Shown: in pieces, positions 1 to 8,192 of the stretch | Layout: each line of letters opens with the position of its first letter | Numbering within the stretch: the stretch's first letter is position 1 | Source of the DNA: Anaerofustis sp. | GTDB lineage: Bacteria; Bacillota; Clostridia; Eubacteriales; Anaerofustaceae | Assembly (NCBI RefSeq): GCF_019420015.1 | Contig: NZ_JAHZIA010000024.1 | Span: 1-26,986, forward strand | Length of the DNA stretch: 26,986 nt | Direction: 5' to 3' | The notes under the pieces: generated by a model | What the model was told of the DNA's origin: nothing | What the model saw: the letters and a program-made list of their open reading frames with translations, nothing else | Database searches by the model: none | Made by a program: the position numbers and the translations under genes

Positions 1-1
1 T

Positions 2-40
2 TCCGGATTGCTTGGTAAGAACAGGAAAGAAAAGGTATAG
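2..40 (+). CDS. livH: LivH C-terminal end (partial), branched-chain amino acid ABC permease
   Basis: The first bases read in frame as the last 12 residues of a protein (SGLLGKNRKEKV) followed by TAG at 38-40. LivH-type permeases commonly end in a short basic tail after a GxxGK element, and the next gene is livM, so this is most likely the 3' end of livH. The stop codon overlaps the start of the GGAGGG ribosome site of livM, as expected for one operon. Only the tail is visible, so the call rests mainly on position. Confidence 0.7.
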   Translation, partial: SGLLGKNRKEKV

Positions 41-51
41 GAGGGCAGAAT

Positions 52-1074
52 ATGAGTAAATTATTTGATATGTTTAAAAAGAAAAATGACAGTGGTAAAA
101 TACTCGGATTGAGCGAAAATATTCCGACTTTGCTTATATTTATCGCTGCATATGTGATTATTAAATTATTGATTTTTGTCGGAATTATATCTCCGTTCTA
201 TGAAACGATTATTCTTAAGTTATGTATAGATATAGTACTTGCTTTGGGGCTTAATCTTATTACGGGTATAACAGGACAGTTTTCTTTGGGACATGCCGGA
301 TTTATGGCAATAGGTGCATATACCAGTGCTCTTATGACCCTTAGGGTTTCAGATTCTCCGATAATGGTTATATTGGCCGTTATTTTGGGAGGTATCCTTG
401 CAGGATTTTTAGGATTTTTGATTGGTATCCCTACGCTTAGGTTAAAAGGTGACTACCTTGCGATAGCAACATTGGGGCTTGGCGAAATAATAAGAATTAT
501 CATTCAAAATGTTGATCAAACAGTTTTGGGGGGAGCCGCGGGACTTTCGTCTATTCCTTTATATTCTTCTCTGGAATTTTGTTTTGTTTGTATGATTATA
601 TGCTACTTTGTTATAACCAATATTTTAAAATCCTCTTTTGGGCGTGCATGTATATCTGTAAGAGAAGATGAGATAGCTTCGGAGTCAATGGGTGTTAATG
701 TTACGAAGGCAAAGATTCTTGCATTTATAGTCGGTACTTTCTTTGCAGGTGTTGCCGGTGCTTTGTATTCAGGATATGTAGGGGTTATACAACCTAAGAA
801 CTTTGGGTTTATGAAGTCTATAGACATTTTGATGATAGTTGTTCTTGGTGGACTCGGTAATATAAACGGTACGATTGTAGCTGCATTCGTCTTAAACATT
901 GTTTCTTTTGCACTGCAAGATTTTTCCGAACTCAGAATGGTGCTTTATGCAATAATGCTTATAGCGATTATGCTTATCAAATCCGGAGAAACTCCTTTCT
1001 TTGTTAAAATAAGAGAGATGTTTTCCATTGAAAATATAAAGCAGAAATTAAATCATAAGAAAGTAGAGGAATAG
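52..1074 (+). CDS. livM: LivM, branched-chain amino acid ABC transporter permease
   Basis: A 340-residue integral membrane protein with about eight to nine hydrophobic segments. It carries the LivM family signature GLNLITGITGQFSLGHAGF at residues 65-83 and the late element VVLGGLGNINGT near residues 263-274, which lies in the loop that contacts the ATPase subunits. With LivH it would form the inner-membrane channel for leucine, isoleucine and valine import powered by LivG and LivF. The start is ATG with GGAGGG eight bases upstream. The N-terminal 25 and C-terminal 30 residues are hydrophilic and lysine-rich. livG starts four bases after the stop. The substrate is inferred from family and from the neighbouring ilv genes. 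Confidence 0.95.
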   Translation: MSKLFDMFKKKNDSGKILGLSENIPTLLIFIAAYVIIKLLIFVGIISPFYETIILKLCIDIVLALGLNLITGITGQFSLGHAGFMAIGAYTSALMTLRVSDSPIMVILAVILGGILAGFLGFLIGIPTLRLKGDYLAIATLGLGEIIRIIIQNVDQTVLGGAAGLSSIPLYSSLEFCFVCMIICYFVITNILKSSFGRACISVREDEIASESMGVNVTKAKILAFIVGTFFAGVAGALYSGYVGVIQPKNFGFMKSIDILMIVVLGGLGNINGTIVAAFVLNIVSFALQDFSELRMVLYAIMLIAIMLIKSGETPFFVKIREMFSIENIKQKLNHKKVEE

Positions 1075-1078
1075 TTTT

Positions 1079-1861
1079 ATGGCTATATTGAAAATTGAAG
1101 ATTTAAGTAAAAGCTTTGGCGGATTAAAAGCTGTTTCTCATGTAAATATAAATGTTGAAAAAGGTGAACTTATCGGACTTATAGGTCCAAACGGAGCCGG
1201 AAAGACGACTATATTTAACCTGTTGACAGGGGTTTACACTCCTACATCAGGAAAGATAGAGTTGAAAAACGACAAAACAGGCGACAGTATTTTAATCAAC
1301 GGATTGAAACCTTATATAACCAGCAGTTTTGGGATAAGCAGAACATTTCAGAATATCAGATTGTTTAGGGATTTAACCGTGCTTGACAATTTGCGTATTG
1401 CCATGCACAAAAGAGTAAAATACAATGTTTTTTCGGCTATATTCAGAACAAAGGCATTCAGAGAATGCGAAACGATATTTTATGAAAATGCTTTGAATAT
1501 ATTGGAATTTGTAGGTCTTAAAGAAAAACAAAACGAAATTGCAGATAATCTTTCATATGGGGAGCAAAGAAAGCTGGAGATTGCAAGAGCCGTAGCGACC
1601 GGTGCAAGCGTAATATTTTTGGATGAGCCTGCAGCAGGTATGAATCCCAGCGAAACAGAAGAATTGAGATTGCTTATAGAAGCGCTTAGAAAAAAATACG
1701 AGCTTACTGTTATACTTATAGAGCATGATATGAAGTTTGTAATGGGTATATGCGAAAGAATATACGTTTTAGACTTCGGAACAATTATTGCCGAGGGGAA
1801 ACCCGAAGAAATAAAAAATAACGAAAAGGTTATTAAAGCTTATTTAGGGGAGGAAGCTTAA
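1079..1861 (+). CDS. livG: LivG, branched-chain amino acid ABC transporter ATPase
   Basis: A 260-residue ABC ATPase. Walker A GPNGAGKTT lies near residues 36-44, the signature LSYGEQRKLEIARA near 158-171, and Walker B VIFLDEP near 179-185, followed by AGMNPSE, which is typical of LivG rather than LivF. The late part reads LIEHDMKFVMGICERIYVLDFG, the usual LivG H-loop region. LivG works as a heterodimer with LivF on the cytoplasmic face of the LivHM channel. It is tightly packed in the operon, four bases after livM and one base before livF. The length is normal for the family. Confidence 0.96.
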   Translation: MAILKIEDLSKSFGGLKAVSHVNINVEKGELIGLIGPNGAGKTTIFNLLTGVYTPTSGKIELKNDKTGDSILINGLKPYITSSFGISRTFQNIRLFRDLTVLDNLRIAMHKRVKYNVFSAIFRTKAFRECETIFYENALNILEFVGLKEKQNEIADNLSYGEQRKLEIARAVATGASVIFLDEPAAGMNPSETEELRLLIEALRKKYELTVILIEHDMKFVMGICERIYVLDFGTIIAEGKPEEIKNNEKVIKAYLGEEA

Positions 1862-1862
1862 T

Positions 1863-2570
1863 ATGTTTTTTAAAATTAGTGATTTAAACGTATATTACGG
1901 TGCGATTCATGCTTTGAAAGATGTATCTTTGGAAGTAAATGAAGGTGAAATAGTTACTTTAATAGGCTCAAACGGCGCCGGAAAGACTTCCACTCTAAGA
2001 ACAATTTCCGGATTGGTTCCCAAATCAAGCGGAAATATAGAATTTCTCGATGAAAATATAGATAATAAAAAAGCTACGGATATAGTTAAGATGGGTATCT
2101 CTCATGTTCCCGAAGGCAGAAGAATATTTGCAGATATGACGGTTTATGAGAATTTGGAAATGGGTGCTTACCTAAGAAATGATAAAGATGAAATAAAAAA
2201 AGATATTTTGGATATATACAATAAATTCCCTAGACTGAAAGAAAGAAAAAGTCAATTGGCGGGAACGTTGAGCGGCGGTGAGCAACAAATGCTTGCAATA
2301 TCCAGGGCATTGATGTCAAGACCTAAATTTTTACTTTTGGATGAACCTTCAATGGGGCTTGCTCCTGTTATAGTTCAGGATATATTTAAGCTTATAAAGC
2401 AGATTAATAAAGAAGGGACGACAATCTTTTTGGTTGAACAGAATGCCAATATGGCTCTTTCTATTTCCAACAGAGCTTATATATTGGAAACGGGACAGGT
2501 TGTTATGAGCGGAGATGCAAGTGAACTTCTAAAATCCGATGAAGTAAAAAAAGCTTATCTTGGCGGATAA
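1863..2570 (+). CDS. livF: LivF, branched-chain amino acid ABC transporter ATPase
   Basis: A 235-residue ABC ATPase, the usual LivF length. It shows Walker A GSNGAGKTST near residues 35-44, signature LSGGEQQMLAISRAL, and Walker B FLLLDEPSMGLAP, the last being the diagnostic LivF form. The C-terminus AYLGG is also family-typical. The gene starts two bases after the livG stop, with the ribosome site GGGGAGGAAG inside the end of livG. It is the last gene of the operon: a hairpin with a T-run follows about 50 bases downstream. Confidence 0.96.
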   Translation: MFFKISDLNVYYGAIHALKDVSLEVNEGEIVTLIGSNGAGKTSTLRTISGLVPKSSGNIEFLDENIDNKKATDIVKMGISHVPEGRRIFADMTVYENLEMGAYLRNDKDEIKKDILDIYNKFPRLKERKSQLAGTLSGGEQQMLAISRALMSRPKFLLLDEPSMGLAPVIVQDIFKLIKQINKEGTTIFLVEQNANMALSISNRAYILETGQVVMSGDASELLKSDEVKKAYLGG

Positions 2571-2618
2571 TACTGATACTTACTATATGTATTTTCTTAA
2601 TTATTTTAAATATATTGC

Positions 2619-2658
2619 AAAAACTCTCCTTATTAATTAGGGGAGTTTTTTGTTTTTT
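2619..2658 (+). terminator. Rho-independent terminator of the liv operon
   Basis: The arms AAACTCTCC (2621-2629) and GGGGAGTTT (2640-2648) pair over nine bases with one G-T wobble. They enclose a ten-base AT loop and are followed by a T-rich run to about 2658. It ends the livHMGF transcript. Confidence 0.85.
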
Positions 2659-2814
2659 ATACTATACTGGTAAACCTAAAAATCAAATGCATGATTATGT
2701 TTGGTACTATTATAAGTATTATTGAGTGTAGATAAAAAATATTTATGGGCGTAAAATTTTATAAAAGGAAGTAAAATATAAATTTAAAACAGAGGCTTTA
2801 TAAAATCATTTATA

Positions 2815-2829
2815 AAGTTTCAGAAAATT
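2815..2829 (+). promoter_or_regulatory. CodY-like operator upstream of ilvB
   Basis: The 15-mer AAGTTTCAGAAAATT matches the CodY consensus AATTTTCWGAAAATT at 14 of 15 positions; only base 3 differs. It ends 12 bases before the -35 element of the ilvB promoter. CodY represses branched-chain amino acid synthesis when isoleucine, leucine or valine and GTP are abundant, which fits the downstream genes. A nine-base dyad (CTTTATAAA at 2796-2804, its complement at 2809-2817) abuts it on the left. The CodY gene itself is not in the window. Confidence 0.75.
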
Positions 2830-2841
2830 CAAAATAAATAC

Positions 2842-2871
2842 TTGTACTTTATACCTAAAATTGTATATAAT
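2842..2871 (+). promoter_or_regulatory. Sigma-A promoter of ilvB-ilvN-ilvD
   Basis: TTGTAC at 2842-2847, an 18-base spacer, then a consensus TATAAT at 2866-2871. The expected transcript start near 2878 leaves a leader of only about 32 bases before ilvB. There is therefore no room for a T-box or peptide attenuator, and control is more likely by the operator just upstream. The rest of the 340-base gap between livF and ilvB shows no gene. Confidence 0.8.
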
Positions 2872-2909
2872 AAAAAGGTCAATAAAAATTTAGAAAAGGA
2901 TGATGCGAT

Positions 2910-4571
2910 ATGAAATTAACAGGTTCAGAAATTATAGCAGAAGTATTATTAGAGCATGAAGTTGATACCGTATTTGGATATCCCGGAGGTGCGGCTTTAA
3001 ATATTTACGATGTATTATATAAATATAGTGATAAAATCAGGCATGTCCTTACAGCACATGAGCAAGGAGCTGCTCACGCCGCAGACGGCTATTACAGAGC
3101 AACGGGGAAAACAGGGGTTGTTATTGCAACCAGCGGTCCCGGGGCTACAAATTTGGTTACGGGTATTGCGACTGCATTTATGGACAGTATTCCTATGGTT
3201 GCCATTACGGCAAACGTTCCGGATAATTTAATAGGCAGGGATTCCTTTCAGGAAATTTGTATAACAGGAGTTACTCTTCCAATAACAAAGCACAACTTTT
3301 TTGTAAACAGAGTTGAAGATTTGGAAGGGGCTTTAAAAGAGGCATTCAGAATAGCCAACAGTGGACGTAAAGGACCTGTATTGGTCGATATAACAAAGGA
3401 TGTTACCGCAAATGAGATGGAATATACAAAAAGCGGTATCCTTCCTCTATATGAAAATCCTATTGCGACTGATGAAGAGGTAAAAGAAGTTGCTGAAATG
3501 ATTAATAACTCGGAAAAACCGGTTATTTATTTCGGAGGAGGGATAGTTGCATCGGACTGTGTGAATGAGCTTAACAATTTGCTTGAAAAAGGAGATATAC
3601 CTGCGACGAATACTCTTATGGCAACCGGGGTGCTCGGTTACAACAACAGAAGAAGACTCGGTATGATAGGTATGCATGGTACTGTTGCAGCAAATAAGGC
3701 GATTTATAATTCCGATTTGGTTTTGGCTTTAGGTACGAGGTTTAGCGACAGGGTTGCTCTAAATCCGAATAAATTTGCAAGTAATGCGAAAAAAATTCAA
3801 GTGGATATAGACAGAAGTGAAATTAATAAAAATGTATTTGTACATAAAAGCATTATAGGCGATGTTAAAGATTTCCTTCAAAGGCTACTTCCTTTAATAG
3901 ATAAAAAGGAGAGAAAAGAGTGGATTGACACAACTTTGAACTGGAGAAAAACTCCTGTGGAAGATAAGTATTACAAGGGGGATTTACATCCCGGAGATAT
4001 TGTAACCACTGCTTGTGCCATGATAAACAAAGAACCAATCTTTGTTACTGATGTAGGGCAGCATCAGATGTGGGCGGCACAGTATCTTAAAAATGTTAAG
4101 CCTGTTAAGTTTTTAACCAGCGGAGGGCTTGGAACAATGGGTTACAGCTATGGCGCGGCAATAGGAGCACAGGTTGGAGCACCGGATAAGAGAGTAATAC
4201 AATTTGTGGGAGACGGATCTTTCCAAATGTGTTTGAATGAAGCATGTACTGCCGTAAGTCAAAATGTACCTATAATAACCATTATAATGAATAACGGTGT
4301 TCTCGGTATGGTATATCAGTGGCAGACGGTATTTTATGAAAAGAGATATTCTCAAACTATTCTTAACAGAAAGACCGATTTTGTCAAGTTGGCAGAGGCT
4401 TTCGGAGCTAAAGGATTCAAAGCCGAAACATTGGAAGAGTTTTCTGATGTATTTAAACTTGCACTAAAAGAAGACGGCCCTGTATGGATAGATTGTAAAA
4501 TCGAAGAACTTGAGAGAGTATTGCCTATGATACCTAACGGCGGAACCATAGATGATATGATAATAAATTAA
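2910..4571 (+). CDS. ilvB: Acetolactate synthase large (catalytic) subunit
   Basis: A 553-residue ThDP enzyme that condenses two pyruvates to acetolactate, or pyruvate with 2-ketobutyrate to acetohydroxybutyrate, the first common step of valine, leucine and isoleucine synthesis. The catalytic Glu is E51 in LTAHEQGAAH. The ThDP/Mg motif starts at GDGSFQ (about 434) and ends at MNNGVLGMVYQWQ (about 460-472). The central domain has FGGG and GTRFSDRV, as in FAD-binding AHAS. The ATG start has an AAAGGATG ribosome site. The small subunit gene follows 28 bases later, which favours biosynthetic AHAS over the catabolic enzyme. Confidence 0.95.
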   Translation: MKLTGSEIIAEVLLEHEVDTVFGYPGGAALNIYDVLYKYSDKIRHVLTAHEQGAAHAADGYYRATGKTGVVIATSGPGATNLVTGIATAFMDSIPMVAITANVPDNLIGRDSFQEICITGVTLPITKHNFFVNRVEDLEGALKEAFRIANSGRKGPVLVDITKDVTANEMEYTKSGILPLYENPIATDEEVKEVAEMINNSEKPVIYFGGGIVASDCVNELNNLLEKGDIPATNTLMATGVLGYNNRRRLGMIGMHGTVAANKAIYNSDLVLALGTRFSDRVALNPNKFASNAKKIQVDIDRSEINKNVFVHKSIIGDVKDFLQRLLPLIDKKERKEWIDTTLNWRKTPVEDKYYKGDLHPGDIVTTACAMINKEPIFVTDVGQHQMWAAQYLKNVKPVKFLTSGGLGTMGYSYGAAIGAQVGAPDKRVIQFVGDGSFQMCLNEACTAVSQNVPIITIIMNNGVLGMVYQWQTVFYEKRYSQTILNRKTDFVKLAEAFGAKGFKAETLEEFSDVFKLALKEDGPVWIDCKIEELERVLPMIPNGGTIDDMIIN

Positions 4572-4599
4572 TTTGTTGTATATAAAAGGAGAAAATACA

Positions 4600-5097
4600 A
4601 TGGCTCAAAGAAAAGAAGTAATAAGTATTTTGGTTGATAATCAATCGAATGTTTTAACCAGAATAGTAAGTTTGTTTGGAAGACGGGGATTTAATATTGA
4701 TTCTTTGACAGTATCGACTACAAATGATCCGAATGTATCAAGAATTACAATTGTATTTAACGGTACGGATCAATCTTTATATCAAATCATAACACAAACT
4801 CAAAAACTGGAGATTGTAAGAGATATATTTACTCTTGATGCAAGCAACTCATTATACAGAGAGCTTCTTCTTGTTAAGATAAAGACGGATAAAACCGAAA
4901 GAAGTGCTATAAAAGAAGTTGTTGATATATACAGAGGAAAGATAATAGATTTAAGCAAAGAAAGTTTGATTATTGAGTTGACGGGTGCTCCGGAAAAACT
5001 TGACGGATTTATGAATATGATAGATTGTTATGATGTGGTTGAAGTGTGCAGAACCGGTATAACCGGTATTGCCAGAGGGCTTACACCCGTAAGATAA
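4600..5097 (+). CDS. ilvN: Acetolactate synthase small (regulatory) subunit
   Basis: A 165-residue protein with an N-terminal ACT domain (residues 5-80, beginning EVISILVDNQSNVLTRI and containing GRRGFNIDSLTV) and the conserved C-terminal IlvN/IlvH domain ending ITGIARGLTPVR. It binds IlvB, raises its activity and gives valine feedback inhibition. The ATG at 4600 is chosen because AAAGGAG lies nine bases upstream; an in-frame TTG at 4573 would add nine residues but sits two bases after the ilvB stop with no ribosome site. The length is normal for the family. Confidence 0.94.
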   Translation: MAQRKEVISILVDNQSNVLTRIVSLFGRRGFNIDSLTVSTTNDPNVSRITIVFNGTDQSLYQIITQTQKLEIVRDIFTLDASNSLYRELLLVKIKTDKTERSAIKEVVDIYRGKIIDLSKESLIIELTGAPEKLDGFMNMIDCYDVVEVCRTGITGIARGLTPVR

Positions 5098-5132
5098 ATA
5101 TTTTATCCTATGTGAGCCGAAAGGAGATAAAT

Positions 5133-6797
5133 ATGAAATTAAGAAGTGAAAATGTAACAAAAGGTTTGGAAAAGGCGCCTGCAAGGAGTCTTTTCTATGC
5201 AATGGGATATACAAAAGAAGAATTAAACAAGCCTCTTATCGGGGTAGTCAGTGCAAAAAGTGAAATTGTACCCGGACATATGCACTTGGATAAAGCTGCG
5301 GAAGCGGTAAAGGCAGGAGTGAGAATGGCAGGGGGAACACCTATAGAGGTTCCTTCTATAGGTGTATGTGACGGTATTGCAATGGGACATGAAGGGATGA
5401 AGTATTCTCTTCCAAGCCGTGAACTTATTGCCGACAGTGTAGAAACTATGGCAATGGCTCATTGCTTTGACGGACTCGTATTGGTTCCAAATTGTGATAA
5501 AATTGTTCCCGGAATGATTATGGCTGCGGTAAGACTTAATATTCCTACCGTAGTATGCTCAGGAGGTCCTATGATGTCGGGGCTTGTAAAAGGCGAAGAA
5601 ACATCTTTATCGAAAATGTTTGAAGCCGTTGGTGCAAGAAAGGCCAATATTATAGATGATGCTGAGCTTTTGGAATATGAAGAAAATACTTGCCCTGGAT
5701 GTGGGTCGTGTTCAGGAATGTATACTGCAAACAGTATGAACTGTCTTGCAGAGGCAGTAGGTATAGCTCTTCCCGGAAACGGTACTATTCCTGCCGTTGA
5801 AAGCGGAAGAATAAGGCTTGCTAAAAAAGCGGGTATGGCAATAATGAATTTGGTTGAAAAAGATATTAAAGCCAGAGATATAATAAATGAAAAATCAATA
5901 AGAAATGCCTTGGCGTGCGATATGGCTCTTGGTTGTTCTTCAAACAGTGTTCTTCATTTGCTTGCAATTGCAAATGAAGCGGGAGTTGAACTTAATCTTG
6001 AGATATTTAACGAGTTCAGTGCGAAAGTTCCTAACTTATGTCATCTTGCACCGGCAGGGGGAACTCATATGCACGATTTAAACAGAGCCGGCGGATTAAT
6101 GGCTGTTTTGCATGAGCTTGATAAAAAAGGATTAGTTGATAAATCCTTGATTACCGCAAACGGTAAAACTGTCGGAGAAAATATCGAAGGGCATGAAATT
6201 AAAGATGTTAACTTAATTAAAACAGTAGCTTGCCCATACAGCGAGACGGGCGGTATAGCCGTTATGTGGGGGAATATTGCTCAGGACGGTTGTGTTGTAA
6301 AAAGAAGTGCGGTAGACGAAAGTATGCTTAAGCATTCCGGTCCCGCAAGAGTATTTAACAGCGAAGAAGAAGCCATTGATGCAATATACAACGGAAAAAT
6401 CGTTGACGGAGATGTTGTTGTAATAAGATATGAAGGACCTAAAGGAGGTCCGGGGATGAGAGAAATGCTTAACCCTACAAGTGCGCTTGCAGGTATGGGA
6501 CTTGATAAGACAGTCGCACTTATAACAGACGGAAGATTTTCCGGTGCATCAAGAGGTGCTTCAATAGGTCATGTTTGTCCTGAAGCATATGCAGGCGGTA
6601 ATATAGGGCTTCTTGAAGAAGGAGATATTATAGAGATTGATATACCTGACTCTAAGATAAATGCAAAAGTAAGCGATGAAGAATTTGAAAAGAGAAGAAA
6701 AGCTTACGTATGTCCTAAAGAACCTGTTAAAAGCGGTTGGCTTGCAAGATATCAAAGAAACGTATCTTCGGCAAGTAAAGGTGCTGTAATGAAATAA
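5133..6797 (+). CDS. ilvD: Dihydroxy-acid dehydratase
   Basis: A 554-residue FeS dehydratase that makes the 2-keto acids of valine and isoleucine from the dihydroxy acids. Cysteine motifs PNCDKIVPGM (C121) and TCPGCGSCSGMYTANS (187-202) are present. At the first motif the sequence reads VPGHMHLD, where many proteobacterial enzymes have PCNxHL; the Gly form is, to my knowledge, common in Clostridia. The C-terminal GRFSGASRGASIGHV is the substrate and Mg region. The ATG at 5133 has AAGGAG seven bases upstream; the frame is open further upstream but only by overlap with ilvN. It is the last gene of the operon. ilvC, which should supply its substrate, is absent here. Confidence 0.95.
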   Translation: MKLRSENVTKGLEKAPARSLFYAMGYTKEELNKPLIGVVSAKSEIVPGHMHLDKAAEAVKAGVRMAGGTPIEVPSIGVCDGIAMGHEGMKYSLPSRELIADSVETMAMAHCFDGLVLVPNCDKIVPGMIMAAVRLNIPTVVCSGGPMMSGLVKGEETSLSKMFEAVGARKANIIDDAELLEYEENTCPGCGSCSGMYTANSMNCLAEAVGIALPGNGTIPAVESGRIRLAKKAGMAIMNLVEKDIKARDIINEKSIRNALACDMALGCSSNSVLHLLAIANEAGVELNLEIFNEFSAKVPNLCHLAPAGGTHMHDLNRAGGLMAVLHELDKKGLVDKSLITANGKTVGENIEGHEIKDVNLIKTVACPYSETGGIAVMWGNIAQDGCVVKRSAVDESMLKHSGPARVFNSEEEAIDAIYNGKIVDGDVVVIRYEGPKGGPGMREMLNPTSALAGMGLDKTVALITDGRFSGASRGASIGHVCPEAYAGGNIGLLEEGDIIEIDIPDSKINAKVSDEEFEKRRKAYVCPKEPVKSGWLARYQRNVSSASKGAVMK

Positions 6798-6838
6798 AAC
6801 AAATAAAAAAGACCTTTAAGGTCTTTTTTTATTTGTTT
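6797..6838. terminator. Bidirectional terminator between ilvD and ilvA
   Basis: A near-perfect palindrome whose core is AAAAAAGACCTT / AAGGTCTTTTTT, with A-runs on one side and T-runs on the other, so it can end transcription from either strand. It starts at the ilvD stop and reaches the ilvA stop codon, so both convergent genes share it. Confidence 0.9.
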
Positions 6839-8042
6839 AAACTCTTTCACTTACTATTCTAAATCCGTTTTCGGTGAGTGCTTTTTCAATTTCTTTTGCC
6901 TGTTCGCTGTCTTTTGTTTCCATTGTAATTTTAATGAAGCAGCTGTTTATAGGCATTTCAGGGTCTCCGTTATCGTATTGAACACCTACGACGTTTGCTC
7001 CGCATTTGCTTATAATGTTACTTACACCGACAAGTTGTCCTGGTTTATCGGTAAGGGCGATTGTAAGAGCACTTTTTCTTCCGCTCATTACAAGACCTCT
7101 GTCAATTACTCTGTTTAAAATGTTGACATCGATATTACCGCCGCTTACGATGCAAACGACATTTTTGTTTTTAAGTGGAATTTTATTAAACATAGCTGCT
7201 GCAACCGATACTGCACCTGCACCTTCGGCAACGAGTTTTTGTTTTTCCATTAATGTTAGAATTGCTGCGGCTATTTCGTCTTCCGTTACCGTTATTATAT
7301 CATCCACATATTCACTTACCAATTCATATGTTAAATCTCCCGGTTCTTTTACGGCTATACCGTCTGCAAATGTGTTTACGGTTTTAGTTGCTTGTCTGTT
7401 ATTTTCTTTAAAAGATTTGTACATACTTGGTGCCCCCGCAGCCTGTACTCCGTATACTTTGCACTGTGGTTTTAAGTGTTTGACTGCATATGCAACGCCA
7501 CTTATAAGTCCGCCGCCTCCTATAGGGATTACAACCGCATCCACGTTTGAAAGTTGATCCAATATTTCAAGCCCTATCGTTCCTTGTCCTGCTATGACAT
7601 CTTCGTCATTGAAGGGATGTATAAAAGTGTAGCCTTCTTCTTTTTGTAGTTCCAATGCTTTATTGTACGCATCGTCATAAGTGTCGCTTACAAGACACAC
7701 ATTGGCTCCGTAACTTTTGGTTGCTTCGACTTTGCTTATAGGTGCTCCGTCCGGCATACAGATTAAACACGGGATATTGTTTTTTTCGCTGGCAAGAGCC
7801 ACTCCTTGTGCGTGGTTTCCGGCACTGCAAGCTATAATTCCTTTTTTCTTTTCTTCCTCATTTAACTGACTTATTTTGTAATAAGCTCCTCTTATTTTAA
7901 AGCTTCCTGTTGTTTGTAAATTTTCTGTTTTTAGATATATATTGTTATTCTTGCTAAGAGAAGGTGCTATAATCAAATCTGTTTTTCTTATAGCGTCTTT
8001 TAATGTAAATGCTGCATGATATACTTTATCTAACGTTAACAT
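6837..8042 (-). CDS. ilvA: Threonine ammonia-lyase (threonine deaminase)
   Basis: A 401-residue PLP enzyme converting threonine to 2-ketobutyrate, the isoleucine precursor used by IlvB. The PLP lysine is K49 in TGSFKIRGAYY; the phosphate-binding glycine loop is IPIGGGGLISG. The C-terminal 75 residues (from SALTIALTDKPGQL) form one ACT domain, which marks the roughly 400-residue, single-ACT type rather than the long two-ACT-like E. coli IlvA. A catabolic (TdcB-like) role cannot be excluded on domains alone. The CodY-like box in its promoter and the neighbouring ilvBND favour biosynthesis. ATG start with AAGGAGGG upstream. Confidence 0.92.
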   Translation of the reverse strand: MLTLDKVYHAAFTLKDAIRKTDLIIAPSLSKNNNIYLKTENLQTTGSFKIRGAYYKISQLNEEEKKKGIIACSAGNHAQGVALASEKNNIPCLICMPDGAPISKVEATKSYGANVCLVSDTYDDAYNKALELQKEEGYTFIHPFNDEDVIAGQGTIGLEILDQLSNVDAVVIPIGGGGLISGVAYAVKHLKPQCKVYGVQAAGAPSMYKSFKENNRQATKTVNTFADGIAVKEPGDLTYELVSEYVDDIITVTEDEIAAAILTLMEKQKLVAEGAGAVSVAAAMFNKIPLKNKNVVCIVSGGNIDVNILNRVIDRGLVMSGRKSALTIALTDKPGQLVGVSNIISKCGANVVGVQYDNGDPEMPINSCFIKITMETKDSEQAKEIEKALTENGFRIVSERV

Positions 8043-8078
8043 CTTAGCCCTCCTTGTAATTAAATTCTGTTAAACTAC

Positions 8079-8106
8079 ATTATATATTATTTTCAGAATA
8101 TTTCAA
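8079..8106 (-). promoter_or_regulatory. Sigma-A promoter of ilvA
   Basis: On the minus strand TTGAAA (8101-8106) is followed by a 16-base spacer and a consensus TATAAT (8079-8084), about 37 bases upstream of the ilvA ATG. The leader is short and shows no attenuator. Confidence 0.75.
8088..8102. promoter_or_regulatory. CodY-like operator inside the ilvA promoter
   Basis: TATTTTCAGAATATT matches the CodY consensus AATTTTCWGAAAATT at 13 of 15 positions. It overlaps the -35 element and fills most of the spacer of the ilvA promoter, an ideal place for repression. The match resembles the box in front of ilvB, so both transcription units are probably controlled together. Confidence 0.65.
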
Positions 8107-8134
8107 ATATTTTTGTGTAAATTATCTCAATTAA

Positions 8135-8163
8135 TTGAAAAAGGTATTTTACAGTGATATACT
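8135..8163 (+). promoter_or_regulatory. Sigma-A promoter of the DUF815 ATPase gene
   Basis: TTGAAA at 8135-8140, a 17-base spacer and TATACT at 8158-8163, about 30 bases before the ATG. It points away from the ilvA promoter; the two are separated by about 30 bases. Confidence 0.75.
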
Positions 8164-8192
8164 GTATTAAAAATTGATTTGGAGAAATAAAA

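Noticed and set aside
2659..2909. Possible T-box or peptide attenuator before ilvB
   Set aside because: The promoter lies only about 38 bases from the start codon, no T-box GGTGG element is present, and no anti-terminator pair lies between promoter and gene.
7006..7557. 183-codon open frame on the plus strand inside ilvA
   Set aside because: It lies fully antisense to a well-conserved gene, has no ribosome site and encodes a low-complexity hydrophobic string.
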